Positions 1-8,047 of a stretch of DNA of 64,000 bases are shown in pieces. This DNA comes from Paenibacillus sp. FSL H8-0548 (GTDB taxonomy: Bacteria > Bacillota > Bacilli > Paenibacillales > Paenibacillaceae): contig NZ_CP152049.1 of the NCBI RefSeq assembly GCF_038630985.1, positions 7,287,570-7,351,569 of the forward strand, written 5' to 3'. Each line of letters begins with the position of its first letter. The stretch's first letter is position 1. Position numbers and translations under genes: made by a program. The notes beneath the pieces were generated by a model, which was not told where the DNA came from, searched no databases, and saw only the letters and a program-made list of their open reading frames with translations.

Positions 1-538
1 TCACGATGCCCAGAACCAGCTTCTCGTCATCATATTTCCGTGCTAGCTGCCAACGCTCGGTAATATTTTGCACATACAGAATCCGTTCCTTCGGTTTGAA
101 AATAAGCTGATAAACATGAGAGCCCACTGTTGCCTCGATGGTCCCTTCACGTTCCTTAACCTGCTGCAAGGATGGAAAAAGATCTGCAAGCGGCACGCCA
201 ATTACATTTTCCTTCTCCATCAGAACCGCGATATAAGGATTATGCCATTCAACCGTTCGTTCCTCGTTATATAAAATAATGCCAAAAGGGAGCTCGCTAA
301 TAACCTCGTTGCCCGCCTTCTTCACTCGATAAGACAAAGTACCTAAATACGACTTTAGATCTTTACGGAACGCCCGCTCCGCCATGATGGTATAAAACAA
401 AGCACCACCGGTTAATAAAAGCCCCAGCAGTCCCAGCAGCCACTCAAACCATGCGAGCGCTACTGACATCAGCACCATAATTACGAAAGCCCATATTTGA
501 TGCATTCCGTGCCACCGTGTTACCAAAAACTTCGGCAT
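1..538 (-). CDS. gdpP: GdpP, c-di-AMP phosphodiesterase (N-terminal part; gene runs off the window)
   Basis: Reading leftward from an ATG at 538, about 179 codons are visible before the window edge. They encode two close N-terminal membrane segments (about residues 12-45) followed by a PAS-like sensor region. This matches the start of GdpP/YybT, a membrane protein of roughly 650 residues whose later GGDEF-like and DHH/DHHA1 domains hydrolyse cyclic di-AMP; those domains lie outside the window. The start has an AGGAG box 10 bases upstream and follows the yybS stop by 18 bases, so the two are probably one operon, as in Bacillus (yybS-gdpP-rplI). Identification rests on the N-terminal architecture plus the gene order, so it is good but not complete. 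Confidence 0.85.
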   Translation of the reverse strand, partial: MPKFLVTRWHGMHQIWAFVIMVLMSVALAWFEWLLGLLGLLLTGGALFYTIMAERAFRKDLKSYLGTLSYRVKKAGNEVISELPFGIILYNEERTVEWHNPYIAVLMEKENVIGVPLADLFPSLQQVKEREGTIEATVGSHVYQLIFKPKERILYVQNITERWQLARKYDDEKLVLGIV

Positions 539-556
539 TTCCGATCCGCTCCTGTG

Positions 557-1471
557 CTATGGTTTCGTAAACGACTTTCGGATTGGAAAAGCAGTGTCCA
601 GCACACCAATTATGCTAAGCGGCGGGAACAAAAGCACCGGAATAGCAATGAGCACCGGTATGGCTTTATTCCATCCTCTCTGATGAGCAAGGAAGAAGAA
701 GAATCCGACAGCCTGAAACGCAAAAAGATAACTAAGCAATGGGAGTAAGTTCAATAGTGCGACGGAAAAGAATGAGCTGCTTGTCGTAGAGGAGAATAGC
801 TCCATGACATAAGTAATGAGATACAGCACAACCAGCAAGCGCGGCAAGCGCCACTCTCTTGCGCGTGTAAATCTTGGCGTAGCCGGTCCTCCGCTCCATC
901 TTACCAGGCGGCGCGCCATGAATTGCGTAATGACCGTATAGCCAAAAGCCATCATAATAAAAACAACAGGAATGGAATTAATCATCGTCTGAATAACGAT
1001 TTCCGTTAAGCTGGAATCCCAATCGGACGGGATCAGACCTTGTGTCATCAAGTCAGCAAACGTGCTTCGTACGATTGTGCCCATTTCCTTGAGAAGGGAA
1101 ATATCCAAGAAGATCTCGAATATAAGCAGTTCAAGCATCAATTGAGCAAGAATTACAACACCTACCGACCTAACAACTCTTGAGGCAGTCGCTTGCTTCA
1201 TGTACAAGTAACCCATCACAATTGAAGGTATTAAGAAAAACAACCCAATAATTAGCGTAGCCGGTCCTCCGATGACAAACGCGAGCACCCATACTGCAAG
1301 CATATGCAGACCAAAGGACTTTGGAGGCAGGGTCGTATACAGTACTACGAGCGGCAACATCATCAGCAGCAAGCTAATGAGGTTAAGTACAGGTACTGCA
1401 AGGGACAATAATAAAAGGAGTGCTGCACAGCTCCACAACACTGGTTTCAAGCCGGTTTTCAAACCGTTCAC
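557..1471 (-). CDS. yybS: YybS-family membrane protein (DUF2232)
   Basis: A protein of about 300 residues with seven or eight hydrophobic segments and almost no soluble loops. Length and position directly before gdpP match YybS (DUF2232), an integral membrane protein of unknown biochemical role conserved in front of gdpP in Bacilli. The longest frame begins with GTG at 1471, but the best ribosome binding site (AGAGGTG) overlaps that codon. A TTG three codons further in, at 1462, has correct spacing and is the more likely start. No signal for a separate promoter was seen in the short upstream gap, apart from the terminator of the preceding gene. Confidence 0.8.
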   Translation of the reverse strand: MNGLKTGLKPVLWSCAALLLLLSLAVPVLNLISLLLMMLPLVVLYTTLPPKSFGLHMLAVWVLAFVIGGPATLIIGLFFLIPSIVMGYLYMKQATASRVVRSVGVVILAQLMLELLIFEIFLDISLLKEMGTIVRSTFADLMTQGLIPSDWDSSLTEIVIQTMINSIPVVFIMMAFGYTVITQFMARRLVRWSGGPATPRFTRAREWRLPRLLVVLYLITYVMELFSSTTSSSFFSVALLNLLPLLSYLFAFQAVGFFFFLAHQRGWNKAIPVLIAIPVLLFPPLSIIGVLDTAFPIRKSFTKP

Positions 1472-1570
1472 CTCTTGCTCATAGAATCTGGTTTCTTACG
1501 AAACTTTTACATCTCATTATAGCATAAAAGCTAAACTTATCACGTACATTCCAATCATTGTGCAAAAGCG

Positions 1571-1605
1571 AAAAAGACGGAATAGCAGCTGCGATCCGTC
1601 TTTTT
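1571..1605 (-). terminator. Intrinsic terminator behind the CBS gene
   Basis: An 11-bp stem (AAAAAGACGGA paired with TCCGTCTTTTT) with a 13-base loop and a T-run on both strands. It lies between the stop of the CBS-pair gene and the start of yybS. It can end minus-strand transcripts before yybS-gdpP and would also work on the other strand. Confidence 0.8.
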
Positions 1606-1672
1606 TCTATGTTATATTGCCCTGCATGCTCTGAGAATAGTACCTTATTATGCTCTACAGCTCAATCAATGA

Positions 1673-2107
1673 CTATTGATCCTGCAAAATATTGTGCTGT
1701 TCCATAATGATTTTTTGACAATAATCAATAATTTCGCTTCTACGTACAATGCCGATAAACCGATTCATATCATCCACAACCGGGACAAAGTTTTGGACCT
1801 TGGCTAACGAAATGAGATCATTCATATTCGAATCGATCCGTACGGATTTATTATTGATGCGCAAAGGCACATCGAGCAGCTTTACTTTGTTTGTCTGATC
1901 GAGCGTGAGATCTGTACGACTTTTGATATACCAAAGCAGATCTCCTTCAGTGACCGTTCCTGCATAACCGCCGTCTTCATTAATGATAGGCACCGCGGTA
2001 TAGCGATGATATTCCATACGTTCCAGCGTCTGTCTTAAAGTCGTATCCTGTGTAAAACACACGACATCCTGTTTAGGCAATAAAAAAAAGGCTATATTCA
2101 TCTTCAC
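1673..2107 (-). CDS. CBS-pair protein
   Basis: A soluble protein of about 144 residues made almost entirely of two CBS motifs. The first covers roughly residues 5-60 (with TAVPIINEDGGYAG) and the second residues 75-135 (with FVPVVDDMNRFIGIV). CBS pairs bind adenine nucleotides. In Firmicutes, stand-alone pairs of this length include the c-di-AMP receptor CbpB/DarB. A GTG at 2107 sits six bases after a GGAG box and is the preferred start; an ATG at 2101 is possible. The gene is close to gdpP but is cut off from it by a terminator. Ligand and partner cannot be read from the sequence. Confidence 0.75.
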   Translation of the reverse strand: MKMNIAFFLLPKQDVVCFTQDTTLRQTLERMEYHRYTAVPIINEDGGYAGTVTEGDLLWYIKSRTDLTLDQTNKVKLLDVPLRINNKSVRIDSNMNDLISLAKVQNFVPVVDDMNRFIGIVRRSEIIDYCQKIIMEQHNILQDQ

Positions 2108-2181
2108 CAACAACTCCGTTCCGTTTGCTCTTTCCTTTTCCTAAGCCCTCGAAGGCTGCTGACGGATCGGAGCAAGCAGCA

Positions 2182-3234
2182 CTAGGGCTGTTTGATTGGG
2201 GTGTCACTGCTCGATAGCACCCCTACCTCCTTAACCTTGTTCACCGCGTATTTATCCGGAAAAACAAGGCTAGCTTCAGGCGTATCCGCATTTAACCAGC
2301 TCTTAATCATCGTCTGCACCTTCGTTAAATCCTCTTCATCGGCGAAATAATACCAGGCTCCGCCATCCTTCAAGCGATGCCCATTTCCTAATAGTGAATG
2401 GCTGTAAATGTTACGCTCCTTCGCCTGCAAAATCCCTTGGCCTAGATCTACAAGCTGCTGCGGAAGCATATCTGTACTGAAATTATCGCCCATGATGTTC
2501 ATAAGATCCGGTACCTTTGACCATTGATTCATTTGCTTCGCTTTATCCATCAGAAGGTTCAGAAATATTTGATGACGCTCCATACGGCTCATATCACCGC
2601 CAGCATCCTCACGGTACCGAACATAATTAAGCGTATCTTGACCATTATAAGTGTCTTGACCGCCCCTAATGACAAACTTTTCGTGATCAGGATCATCATT
2701 TACCATATCCTCTTCAATTGGAAGAGAGATTCCGCCAAGTGTATCAATTACATTGCGAAAGCCTTCAAAGTTAATAGATGCGTAGTAATGAATAGGCGCG
2801 TCAAAAAACTTCGCAACGGTATCCATCGCCATTCCCGCTCCTCCGAAAGCAAATGCATGTGTAATCTTATCTTCTCTGCCCCTGCCTACAATTTCCACAT
2901 ACGTATCCCGCGGAATAGAGACCATTAGAATATCTCCATCAGAAGGACGCACAACAGTATAAATCATTGTGTCTGATCGTCCGATTTCTTTGCCGCGCTG
3001 ATCCACGCCAAGCAGAAGCACAGAGAAAGGATCCTGCTCTTTATCTATTGTACTAACTGGAACGGGTTCCCGTCCAACGATTGGTTTATAAGTTTGCTCC
3101 AGCTGTTTTTCCACATGGCCTTGAAGGAACCAATCAAACCCAAGCATCGTTAAAGCAGTGCGGTTAAAGAAAACCACGGCGAGAAGGATAAGCACTACGG
3201 ATGACGAGAGGTATATCCATTTACGTCTATTCAT
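2182..3234 (-). CDS. LytR-CpsA-Psr (LCP) family cell-wall protein
   Basis: A 350-residue protein with a short cytoplasmic start, one membrane anchor (about residues 8-25) and an extracellular LCP domain. Family landmarks are visible: LLLGVDQR, GRSDTMIY, SIPRDTYVEI and a later RYREDAGGDMSRMERHQ block with the conserved arginines. LCP enzymes move undecaprenyl-pyrophosphate-linked polymers such as teichoic acids onto peptidoglycan outside the membrane. This one resembles the TagU/LytR branch in length and layout. It is a single gene with a 160-base upstream gap, and no obvious partner gene lies next to it. Confidence 0.88.
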   Translation of the reverse strand: MNRRKWIYLSSSVVLILLAVVFFNRTALTMLGFDWFLQGHVEKQLEQTYKPIVGREPVPVSTIDKEQDPFSVLLLGVDQRGKEIGRSDTMIYTVVRPSDGDILMVSIPRDTYVEIVGRGREDKITHAFAFGGAGMAMDTVAKFFDAPIHYYASINFEGFRNVIDTLGGISLPIEEDMVNDDPDHEKFVIRGGQDTYNGQDTLNYVRYREDAGGDMSRMERHQIFLNLLMDKAKQMNQWSKVPDLMNIMGDNFSTDMLPQQLVDLGQGILQAKERNIYSHSLLGNGHRLKDGGAWYYFADEEDLTKVQTMIKSWLNADTPEASLVFPDKYAVNKVKEVGVLSSSDTPIKQP

Positions 3235-3534
3235 AATATGAGACTGCCCCTAACTGAAATATGGTTTTATTATTACATCCTCTCATTTTAAACGAAAATA
3301 GTTTAGAACAGGTTACAAAACTTTTACAATGAATTTCTTCCTTTTTTTAAAATATAGAAAGTAAATCATTTCGCCTTACTATCTCTATATTTCTCCGGAA
3401 TGAAACGCGCAGCGCCGCCAAAAGAAGGCGACAGCCGTTTCACCTTAATATTTTTTCAAAATAAAAAAGGTCTATTAGCATTTTGTGACGAATACAATCA
3501 TTGCAAGTATATGTATAAAGAAAGGATGATTCTT

Positions 3535-3891
3535 TTGGACCAGCCTCCAACTATACAACCAGACAAATCATCAACCGGTCTAGACCCGAAGGTAGCGGGC
3601 TTGCTTTGCTATCTTGGGGGCTTTATAACCGGCATCATATTTTTAGTGCTGGAGAAACAGAGCCGATTCGTTAGATTGCACGCTGTTCAATCGATTGTCG
3701 TAAGCGTAGCATTGATCGTGATTAGTATTTTCCTTGGATTTATCCCTATACTCGGGTGGCTCCTTGGCGCTCTGCTTTCATTAGCCAGCTTTGTCCTATG
3801 GATTGGACTCATGCTGCTAACACTGCAAGGCAAGCTAAGCAAGCTGCCCGTCATTGGCGATTGGTCCGAGCAGCAGGCTAATAAGTTTTAA
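3535..3891 (+). CDS. Small DUF4870-type membrane protein
   Basis: About 118 residues with three hydrophobic helices, starting after a short polar leader that contains TGLDPKVAGLLCYLGG. The pattern of an N-terminal KVAGLL(C/A)Y motif, short helical segments and an RFVRLHAVQSI loop is typical of DUF4870/YtxF-like membrane proteins of unknown function. The reading frame is open further upstream, but an AAAGGA box sits just before a TTG at 3535, which I take as the start. A strong terminator follows directly, so it is a single-gene unit. Confidence 0.7.
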   Translation: MDQPPTIQPDKSSTGLDPKVAGLLCYLGGFITGIIFLVLEKQSRFVRLHAVQSIVVSVALIVISIFLGFIPILGWLLGALLSLASFVLWIGLMLLTLQGKLSKLPVIGDWSEQQANKF

Positions 3892-3901
3892 AATGTCTAG
3901 T

Positions 3902-3932
3902 AAAAAAGAACGGCCGAGTGCCGTTCTTTTTT
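3902..3932 (+). terminator. Intrinsic terminator after the DUF4870-type gene
   Basis: A 13-bp perfect stem (AAAAAAGAACGGC and its complement) with a 5-base loop, ending in six T residues. It begins about 10 bases after the stop codon. Confidence 0.9.
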
Positions 3933-4154
3933 ACTTTTCAGAACAAGTTCATATGAACTATTCATAAAACCATACTGATGATCCCGTAAAACTGAGATAT
4001 TGGCTAATATTGATCTGCCAGCCTCTCCAAATCAGTTTAATTGAGCTAATTGCGCCTTTAATCACTTAAACAGCGGTTTGATGAATTTCCTGAAAGTTCG
4101 TACTATTAAGAGAATCAAATAAAATTTGAATAAGAAGGATTGTGAATATTCATT

Positions 4155-5474
4155 ATGGGTATAGGATTTAATCTATTTTTAGTTGCTTTGCTAGTTGTGT
4201 TAACCGCTTTTTTCGTAGCTACTGAGTTTGCCATCATCAAGCTTCGTTCCAGTCGCGTCGATCAATTAGTCGTTGAGGGCAAAAAAAACGCACTTGCCGT
4301 TCAACGAGTAATAAGCAATTTGGATGGTTACCTATCCGCATGTCAGCTCGGCATCACGATTACAGCACTCGGACTAGGTTGGCTTGGAGAGCCTACCGTT
4401 GAGAAACTGCTGCTCCCTCTATTCGATAAGTGGAATATGAATAGCGATATCAGTCATATTTTATCGTTTCTAATCGCGTTTATAGGAGTTACCTTTATTC
4501 ACGTCGTTATCGGTGAGCTTGCTCCCAAGAGCATCGCCATTCAAAAGGCAGAGCTCGTCAGCTTCGCTATTGTAAAGCCAATTATTTTTTTCTATAAAGT
4601 TATGTACCCGTTTATCTGGGTATTAAACGGCTCTGCGAATGCTTTAGTTCGCTTATTAGGCTTAAAGCCTACCAATGAGCATGAGAATGCCCATACTGAG
4701 GAAGAAATTCAAATTATTTTGACCGACAGCTTAGAAAGCGGGAAAATTAACAATACGGAATATGGCTATGTAAACCGGATTTTTGCCTTTGATGAAATTT
4801 TGGCGAAAGAAATTATGGTTCCGCGTATGGATATGACCGTCTTATATAAGAACAACACGCTCCAGGAAAATATGGCTATCATTCGCAAGGAACAATACAC
4901 TCGTTTCCCGGTAGCTGGCGACAGCAAAGATAATATTGTCGGAATGATCAATACGAAGCAGTTATTTCTACAGTATCAGGAAAACAAAGATATTGATCTG
5001 CAAACGCTCATTCAACCAGTCATGTCTGTCTCTGAGGTATTGCCGGTCAAGACGCTGCTGACAAGAATGCAACAGGAGCGAGTACACTTTGCGATTGTAG
5101 TCGATGAATACGGCGGTACATCTGGGCTTGTGACCATTGAGGATATTTTGGAAGAAATCGTTGGCGATATTAGAGATGAATTTGATGCGGATGAACGCAA
5201 GAACATTGACAAGCTATCAGAAACCTCGTATTTGCTGGATGGCAAAGTATCGCTCACAGAGCTTGGTGATTTGATTGGTTCCGAACTTACGCATGAAGAG
5301 GTTGATACGATTGGCGGCTGGTTGTTCAGTGAAATGGAAGAGCCTAAGCCTGGCAAGCAATTCAGCTTTCAAAATCTAATCTTTACTGTTCGCGAAGTAA
5401 GCAAGCATCGAATTAACAAGGTTGAGCTTACGATAACGTCGCCAATTCCTCTACTCAAAACAGAAGCTGGATGA
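4155..5474 (+). CDS. CNNM/CBS/CorC-HlyC transporter (hemolysin C family)
   Basis: A 439-residue membrane protein with an N-terminal CNNM (DUF21) domain of four membrane segments (about 1-165, with ATEFAIIKLRSSR and LGITITALGLGWLGEP). A CBS pair follows (about 215-340, with VPRMDMTVL and VVDEYGGTSGLVTIEDILEE), then a CorC/HlyC C-terminal domain (about 355-435). This is the layout of the YhdP/MpfA/CorC group, linked to Mg2+ or Na+ export and magnesium homeostasis. AAGAAGGA precedes the ATG. It is a single gene ending in its own terminator. The ion specificity is inferred from the family only. Confidence 0.9.
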   Translation: MGIGFNLFLVALLVVLTAFFVATEFAIIKLRSSRVDQLVVEGKKNALAVQRVISNLDGYLSACQLGITITALGLGWLGEPTVEKLLLPLFDKWNMNSDISHILSFLIAFIGVTFIHVVIGELAPKSIAIQKAELVSFAIVKPIIFFYKVMYPFIWVLNGSANALVRLLGLKPTNEHENAHTEEEIQIILTDSLESGKINNTEYGYVNRIFAFDEILAKEIMVPRMDMTVLYKNNTLQENMAIIRKEQYTRFPVAGDSKDNIVGMINTKQLFLQYQENKDIDLQTLIQPVMSVSEVLPVKTLLTRMQQERVHFAIVVDEYGGTSGLVTIEDILEEIVGDIRDEFDADERKNIDKLSETSYLLDGKVSLTELGDLIGSELTHEEVDTIGGWLFSEMEEPKPGKQFSFQNLIFTVREVSKHRINKVELTITSPIPLLKTEAG

Positions 5475-5546
5475 GCGTAATTTTTTATAAATACATTTTG
5501 TATGCACAAGAAGTTTCTCGCAAAAATATAGGCGGAGTATAAGTTG

Positions 5547-5580
5547 AACAAGGACGGTGTCTTCAGGCACCGTCCTTGTT
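5547..5580 (+). terminator. Intrinsic terminator after the CorC/HlyC gene
   Basis: A 13-bp perfect stem around ACAAGGACGGTG, with an 8-base loop and a T-rich tail. It lies about 70 bases past the stop codon. Just before it, at about 5525-5545, is part of a dispersed repeat also found near 50.4 and 63.5 kb. Confidence 0.88.
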
Positions 5581-5649
5581 TTTGTTTACAACGTATGCTG
5601 CTCGTTATTCAGGGAACGCTAACCAAAAAGGTTAAGGGAGAGATTTCTG

Positions 5650-5872
5650 ATGTTAAACAACATATTTTTCGGGTTCATCATTCCTTGGCTGGCAGCCCTA
5701 TTCCTCATTCGCAAAAGTCCAAAAACGATACTGCTGATATTCCCCATCGGCTCTGTAGCCTCAATCCTACGGTAACGGCTGGAATATCGGGTTTACCTTT
5801 CTGTCCTACTTGCTTGCATACGGCATCGTATACCTGTATAACAAGCTGCTCTTGCGTTTCCGCTTATTATAG
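5650..5872 (+). pseudogene. Frameshifted small membrane protein gene
   Basis: An AAGGGAG box nine bases before an ATG at 5650 opens a frame of 42 codons (starting MLNNIFFGFIIPWLAALFLI) that stops at CGG TAA. The +1 frame then continues smoothly with YGNGWNIGFTFLSYLLAYG and stops at 5872. Joined, the two halves form a protein of about 74 residues with two hydrophobic helices and a basic tail, the usual look of a short integral membrane protein. The shift near 5775 could be a mutation, a sequencing error or recoding. No family was recognised. The 3' end overlaps the tail of the opposite-strand AI-2E gene by six bases. Confidence 0.6.
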
Positions 5873-7024
5873 GAGCTGATCGCTGTTGTACTTCTTTTTA
5901 TAAAGAGAAGAATTATTTTCAAACCATACAAACAGATGAATGACAACAACCTTAATAACCGCATATCCGGGTACTGCCAATACGATTCCTACAAGACCAA
6001 ATAAATTGCCTGCTGTTAAAATAACGAAAATGATCGTAATCGGATGAACTCGCAAGCTTTTGCCCATAATTTGTGGAGAAATAAATTTACCTTCAATAAA
6101 CTGAACAATTGTCCAAATGATAATCATCTTTAACAGCATCACCGGTGATGTTACCATAGCTACAACAAGTGCAGGTGTAATGGCAATCGCCGGGCCCAAA
6201 TAGGGGATAATGCTCGTACACGCAGCGACAAGAGCAAGTACAAGAGAGTACTCCAGGCCGATGATTAAATAGCCAATGTATAACAAAATACCGATACAAA
6301 AACTCACTATAATTTGTCCTCTAATATAGCTGCTGATTTGACCATTCATTTCCGCCATAATTCGTTTCGTCTGTGGCTGTACCTGACCAGGCAGAAACCT
6401 GACAATCGCCTGCGGCAAGTGCTTTCCGTCCTTTAACAAATAAAACAAAATAAATGGCAGCAGCAGAATCGCGAGAACAATTTCCTTAAGCGCCCCAACA
6501 AATGAGCCGAGACTCAATAGCGTACTATTTAGCAATGATGTTGCTTTCTCCGTTATATTGCCTGTTAGCTCGGCAGGGTTTAAGTTAAACCACTCCTGAA
6601 CTTGAAGAAAACCTGCGCTGCCCATAAAATCCTCAAATATATGGCGGAGCTGCTCACCGTATTTAGGGAAATTATTAACGAAGCTCACGGCTTGATCACT
6701 TAGAAGCGGAATTACCGCAACGAGTAGTATCGTAATTAAACCTGCTGCAATCATAAATAATACAATAATCGAATAGATTCTATTCACCTTTCTCCGCTCT
6801 AGAAAATCAACAACAGGGTTCAGCAAATAATAAGCGATTCCCGCTAGTATGACCGGTAGAACTAGAGTCTTGAGCAAAATAGTAAATGGTGTGAAAATAT
6901 ATGAAATTTTTGTTATCACCATAATATTGAGCCCAACAAGCAGCAAAACGAGCAGAAACAAGACAAACTTATTGTTCAAAATAAATTGCTTGAACCGCTC
7001 AGTTCCCGTTTTAGTATTTTCCAT
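5867..7024 (-). CDS. AI-2E family transporter (PerM/YdbI-type permease)
   Basis: A 385-residue protein with about eight membrane helices, two at the N-terminus separated by a short loop. An extracytoplasmic stretch follows (about residues 95-160), then a block with LLPFILFYLLKDG and AACTSIIPYLGPAIAITPA, and near the end a conserved KFISPQIMGKSLRVHPI segment. These are hallmarks of the AI-2E/PerM (UPF0118) family. Despite the name, members export various small molecules or act as Na+/H+ antiporters, so the substrate is open. The start is supported by a GAGAGGA box. No operon partner is evident. Confidence 0.88.
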   Translation of the reverse strand: MENTKTGTERFKQFILNNKFVLFLLVLLLVGLNIMVITKISYIFTPFTILLKTLVLPVILAGIAYYLLNPVVDFLERRKVNRIYSIIVLFMIAAGLITILLVAVIPLLSDQAVSFVNNFPKYGEQLRHIFEDFMGSAGFLQVQEWFNLNPAELTGNITEKATSLLNSTLLSLGSFVGALKEIVLAILLLPFILFYLLKDGKHLPQAIVRFLPGQVQPQTKRIMAEMNGQISSYIRGQIIVSFCIGILLYIGYLIIGLEYSLVLALVAACTSIIPYLGPAIAITPALVVAMVTSPVMLLKMIIIWTIVQFIEGKFISPQIMGKSLRVHPITIIFVILTAGNLFGLVGIVLAVPGYAVIKVVVIHLFVWFENNSSLYKKKYNSDQLL

Positions 7025-7196
7025 AACAATGTCCTCTCTTCTTCACATGCATCTGTTTTTTTACTTATTGTAGCATTTCTATAAATATAAACGCTAATCA
7101 TCGGCTAACAACCAGCCCTTAATTCGTCAGATGTATTTTGGAGGGCGAGCTTACTTATCTAATCCGAAAATGCCCTCTGGAGCTGTTAGTACCCTA

Positions 7197-7785
7197 TTAA
7201 CCATCAATTTCGGTACTGTTTTGATTTACTAAAGAGTCGTTCAACTTCTCAATTATTTCAATACTCCCATCGGGTCTATAACCCAATATATCGAATTGCT
7301 CACCTTTAATTTCATCAACAAATACATAAAATAATTTAAAATGTTTTTCCACTTCAATTATTGTTGCTTGCCTCGTTATACCTGCAGTATTATCCTGAAT
7401 CGAAATTCTCGTAATATCAGGACTTTGAACAACTCCATATATAAGCGGTAATGGGGAATCAACCCCTGTTCTTTCATTGCCCTTCTCTAAATATTGAGCT
7501 TTTAAGCTTACACTCCTAGCTTTATCCGTTTCGAGACCCAATACAATATCGCTTGAACCAAAACTTCCTCCGTTTACCCAAGTCCAGCCTCTTGTTGTTA
7601 ATTTCACATATTCTGCACCCAAATTTATTGTAGAATATAAATCCATCGCCCCGCACTTTTTCAATGGCAGATATTGCTGTTGAGCTATGTTTCTGTATTT
7701 TTTCGTTTTCATATACTGGAAGTCCAAGACCAATGACTACAATGAGAATTAACATTAAGCTCATTCTTAATGATACCCTCTGCAT
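7197..7785 (-). pseudogene. Frameshifted secreted or lipid-anchored protein of unknown function
   Basis: An ATG at 7785 with an AGAGGAAA box opens a frame that encodes a clear signal or anchor helix (MSLMLILIVVIGLGLPVY) and continues to about 7655. From there the sensible protein continues in the next frame (GAMDLYSTINLGAEYVKL onward) to 7197. The joint falls beside runs of five A and four G on the coding strand, so one extra base would explain it. The repaired protein would have about 195 residues: one N-terminal helix and an extracytoplasmic domain ending in GYRPDGSIEIIEKL. I do not recognise the family. It could be a true pseudogene or an assembly error. Confidence 0.6.
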
Positions 7786-7826
7786 ATTAGTTTCCTCTCT
7801 TCTTATACAATGTCTTAAAAACGCAG

Positions 7827-7855
7827 AAAGAGCCCGCTGTTGGCAGGCTCCTCCG
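7827..7855 (-). repeat. Dispersed terminator-like hairpin, copy 1
   Basis: On the minus strand it reads CGGAGGAGCC, an 11-base loop region, then GGCTC and T residues. The stem is GAGCC/GGCTC. The 29-base block is identical to the one at 17720-17748, and its stem and CGGAGGAGCC flank recur at 45823-45850. This copy lies just upstream of a minus-strand gene start rather than behind a gene. Confidence 0.65.
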
Positions 7856-7981
7856 TTGTTGAAAATGTAATTTTTAATATGCTTAATCTAAAGTATATTA
7901 TTACTTTTGTCAAATGACCTCTAACGTCCAATAGTATTAATGCAACTTACGTTCCTGCTGTTCATTCAATGTTTGATTGTC

Positions 7982-8010
7982 GAATATTATAACCAATTTA
8001 AGCCATACTA
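7982..8010 (+). promoter_or_regulatory. Sigma-G-like promoter of the germination operon
   Basis: GAATA at 7982-7986 and CATACTA at 8004-8010 are separated by 17 bases, an excellent match to the forespore sigma-G consensus. The start codon of the gerA-type gene follows 38 bases downstream. Germination receptor operons are known sigma-G targets, so motif and context agree. Confidence 0.75.
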
Positions 8011-8047
8011 CTCTTAAGTGACAAATGAAATTTTAAAGGAGAACTCC

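Noticed and set aside
5544..5879. Open frame of 111 codons on the plus strand
   Set aside because: It starts inside a terminator stem and covers the small membrane gene in the wrong frame.
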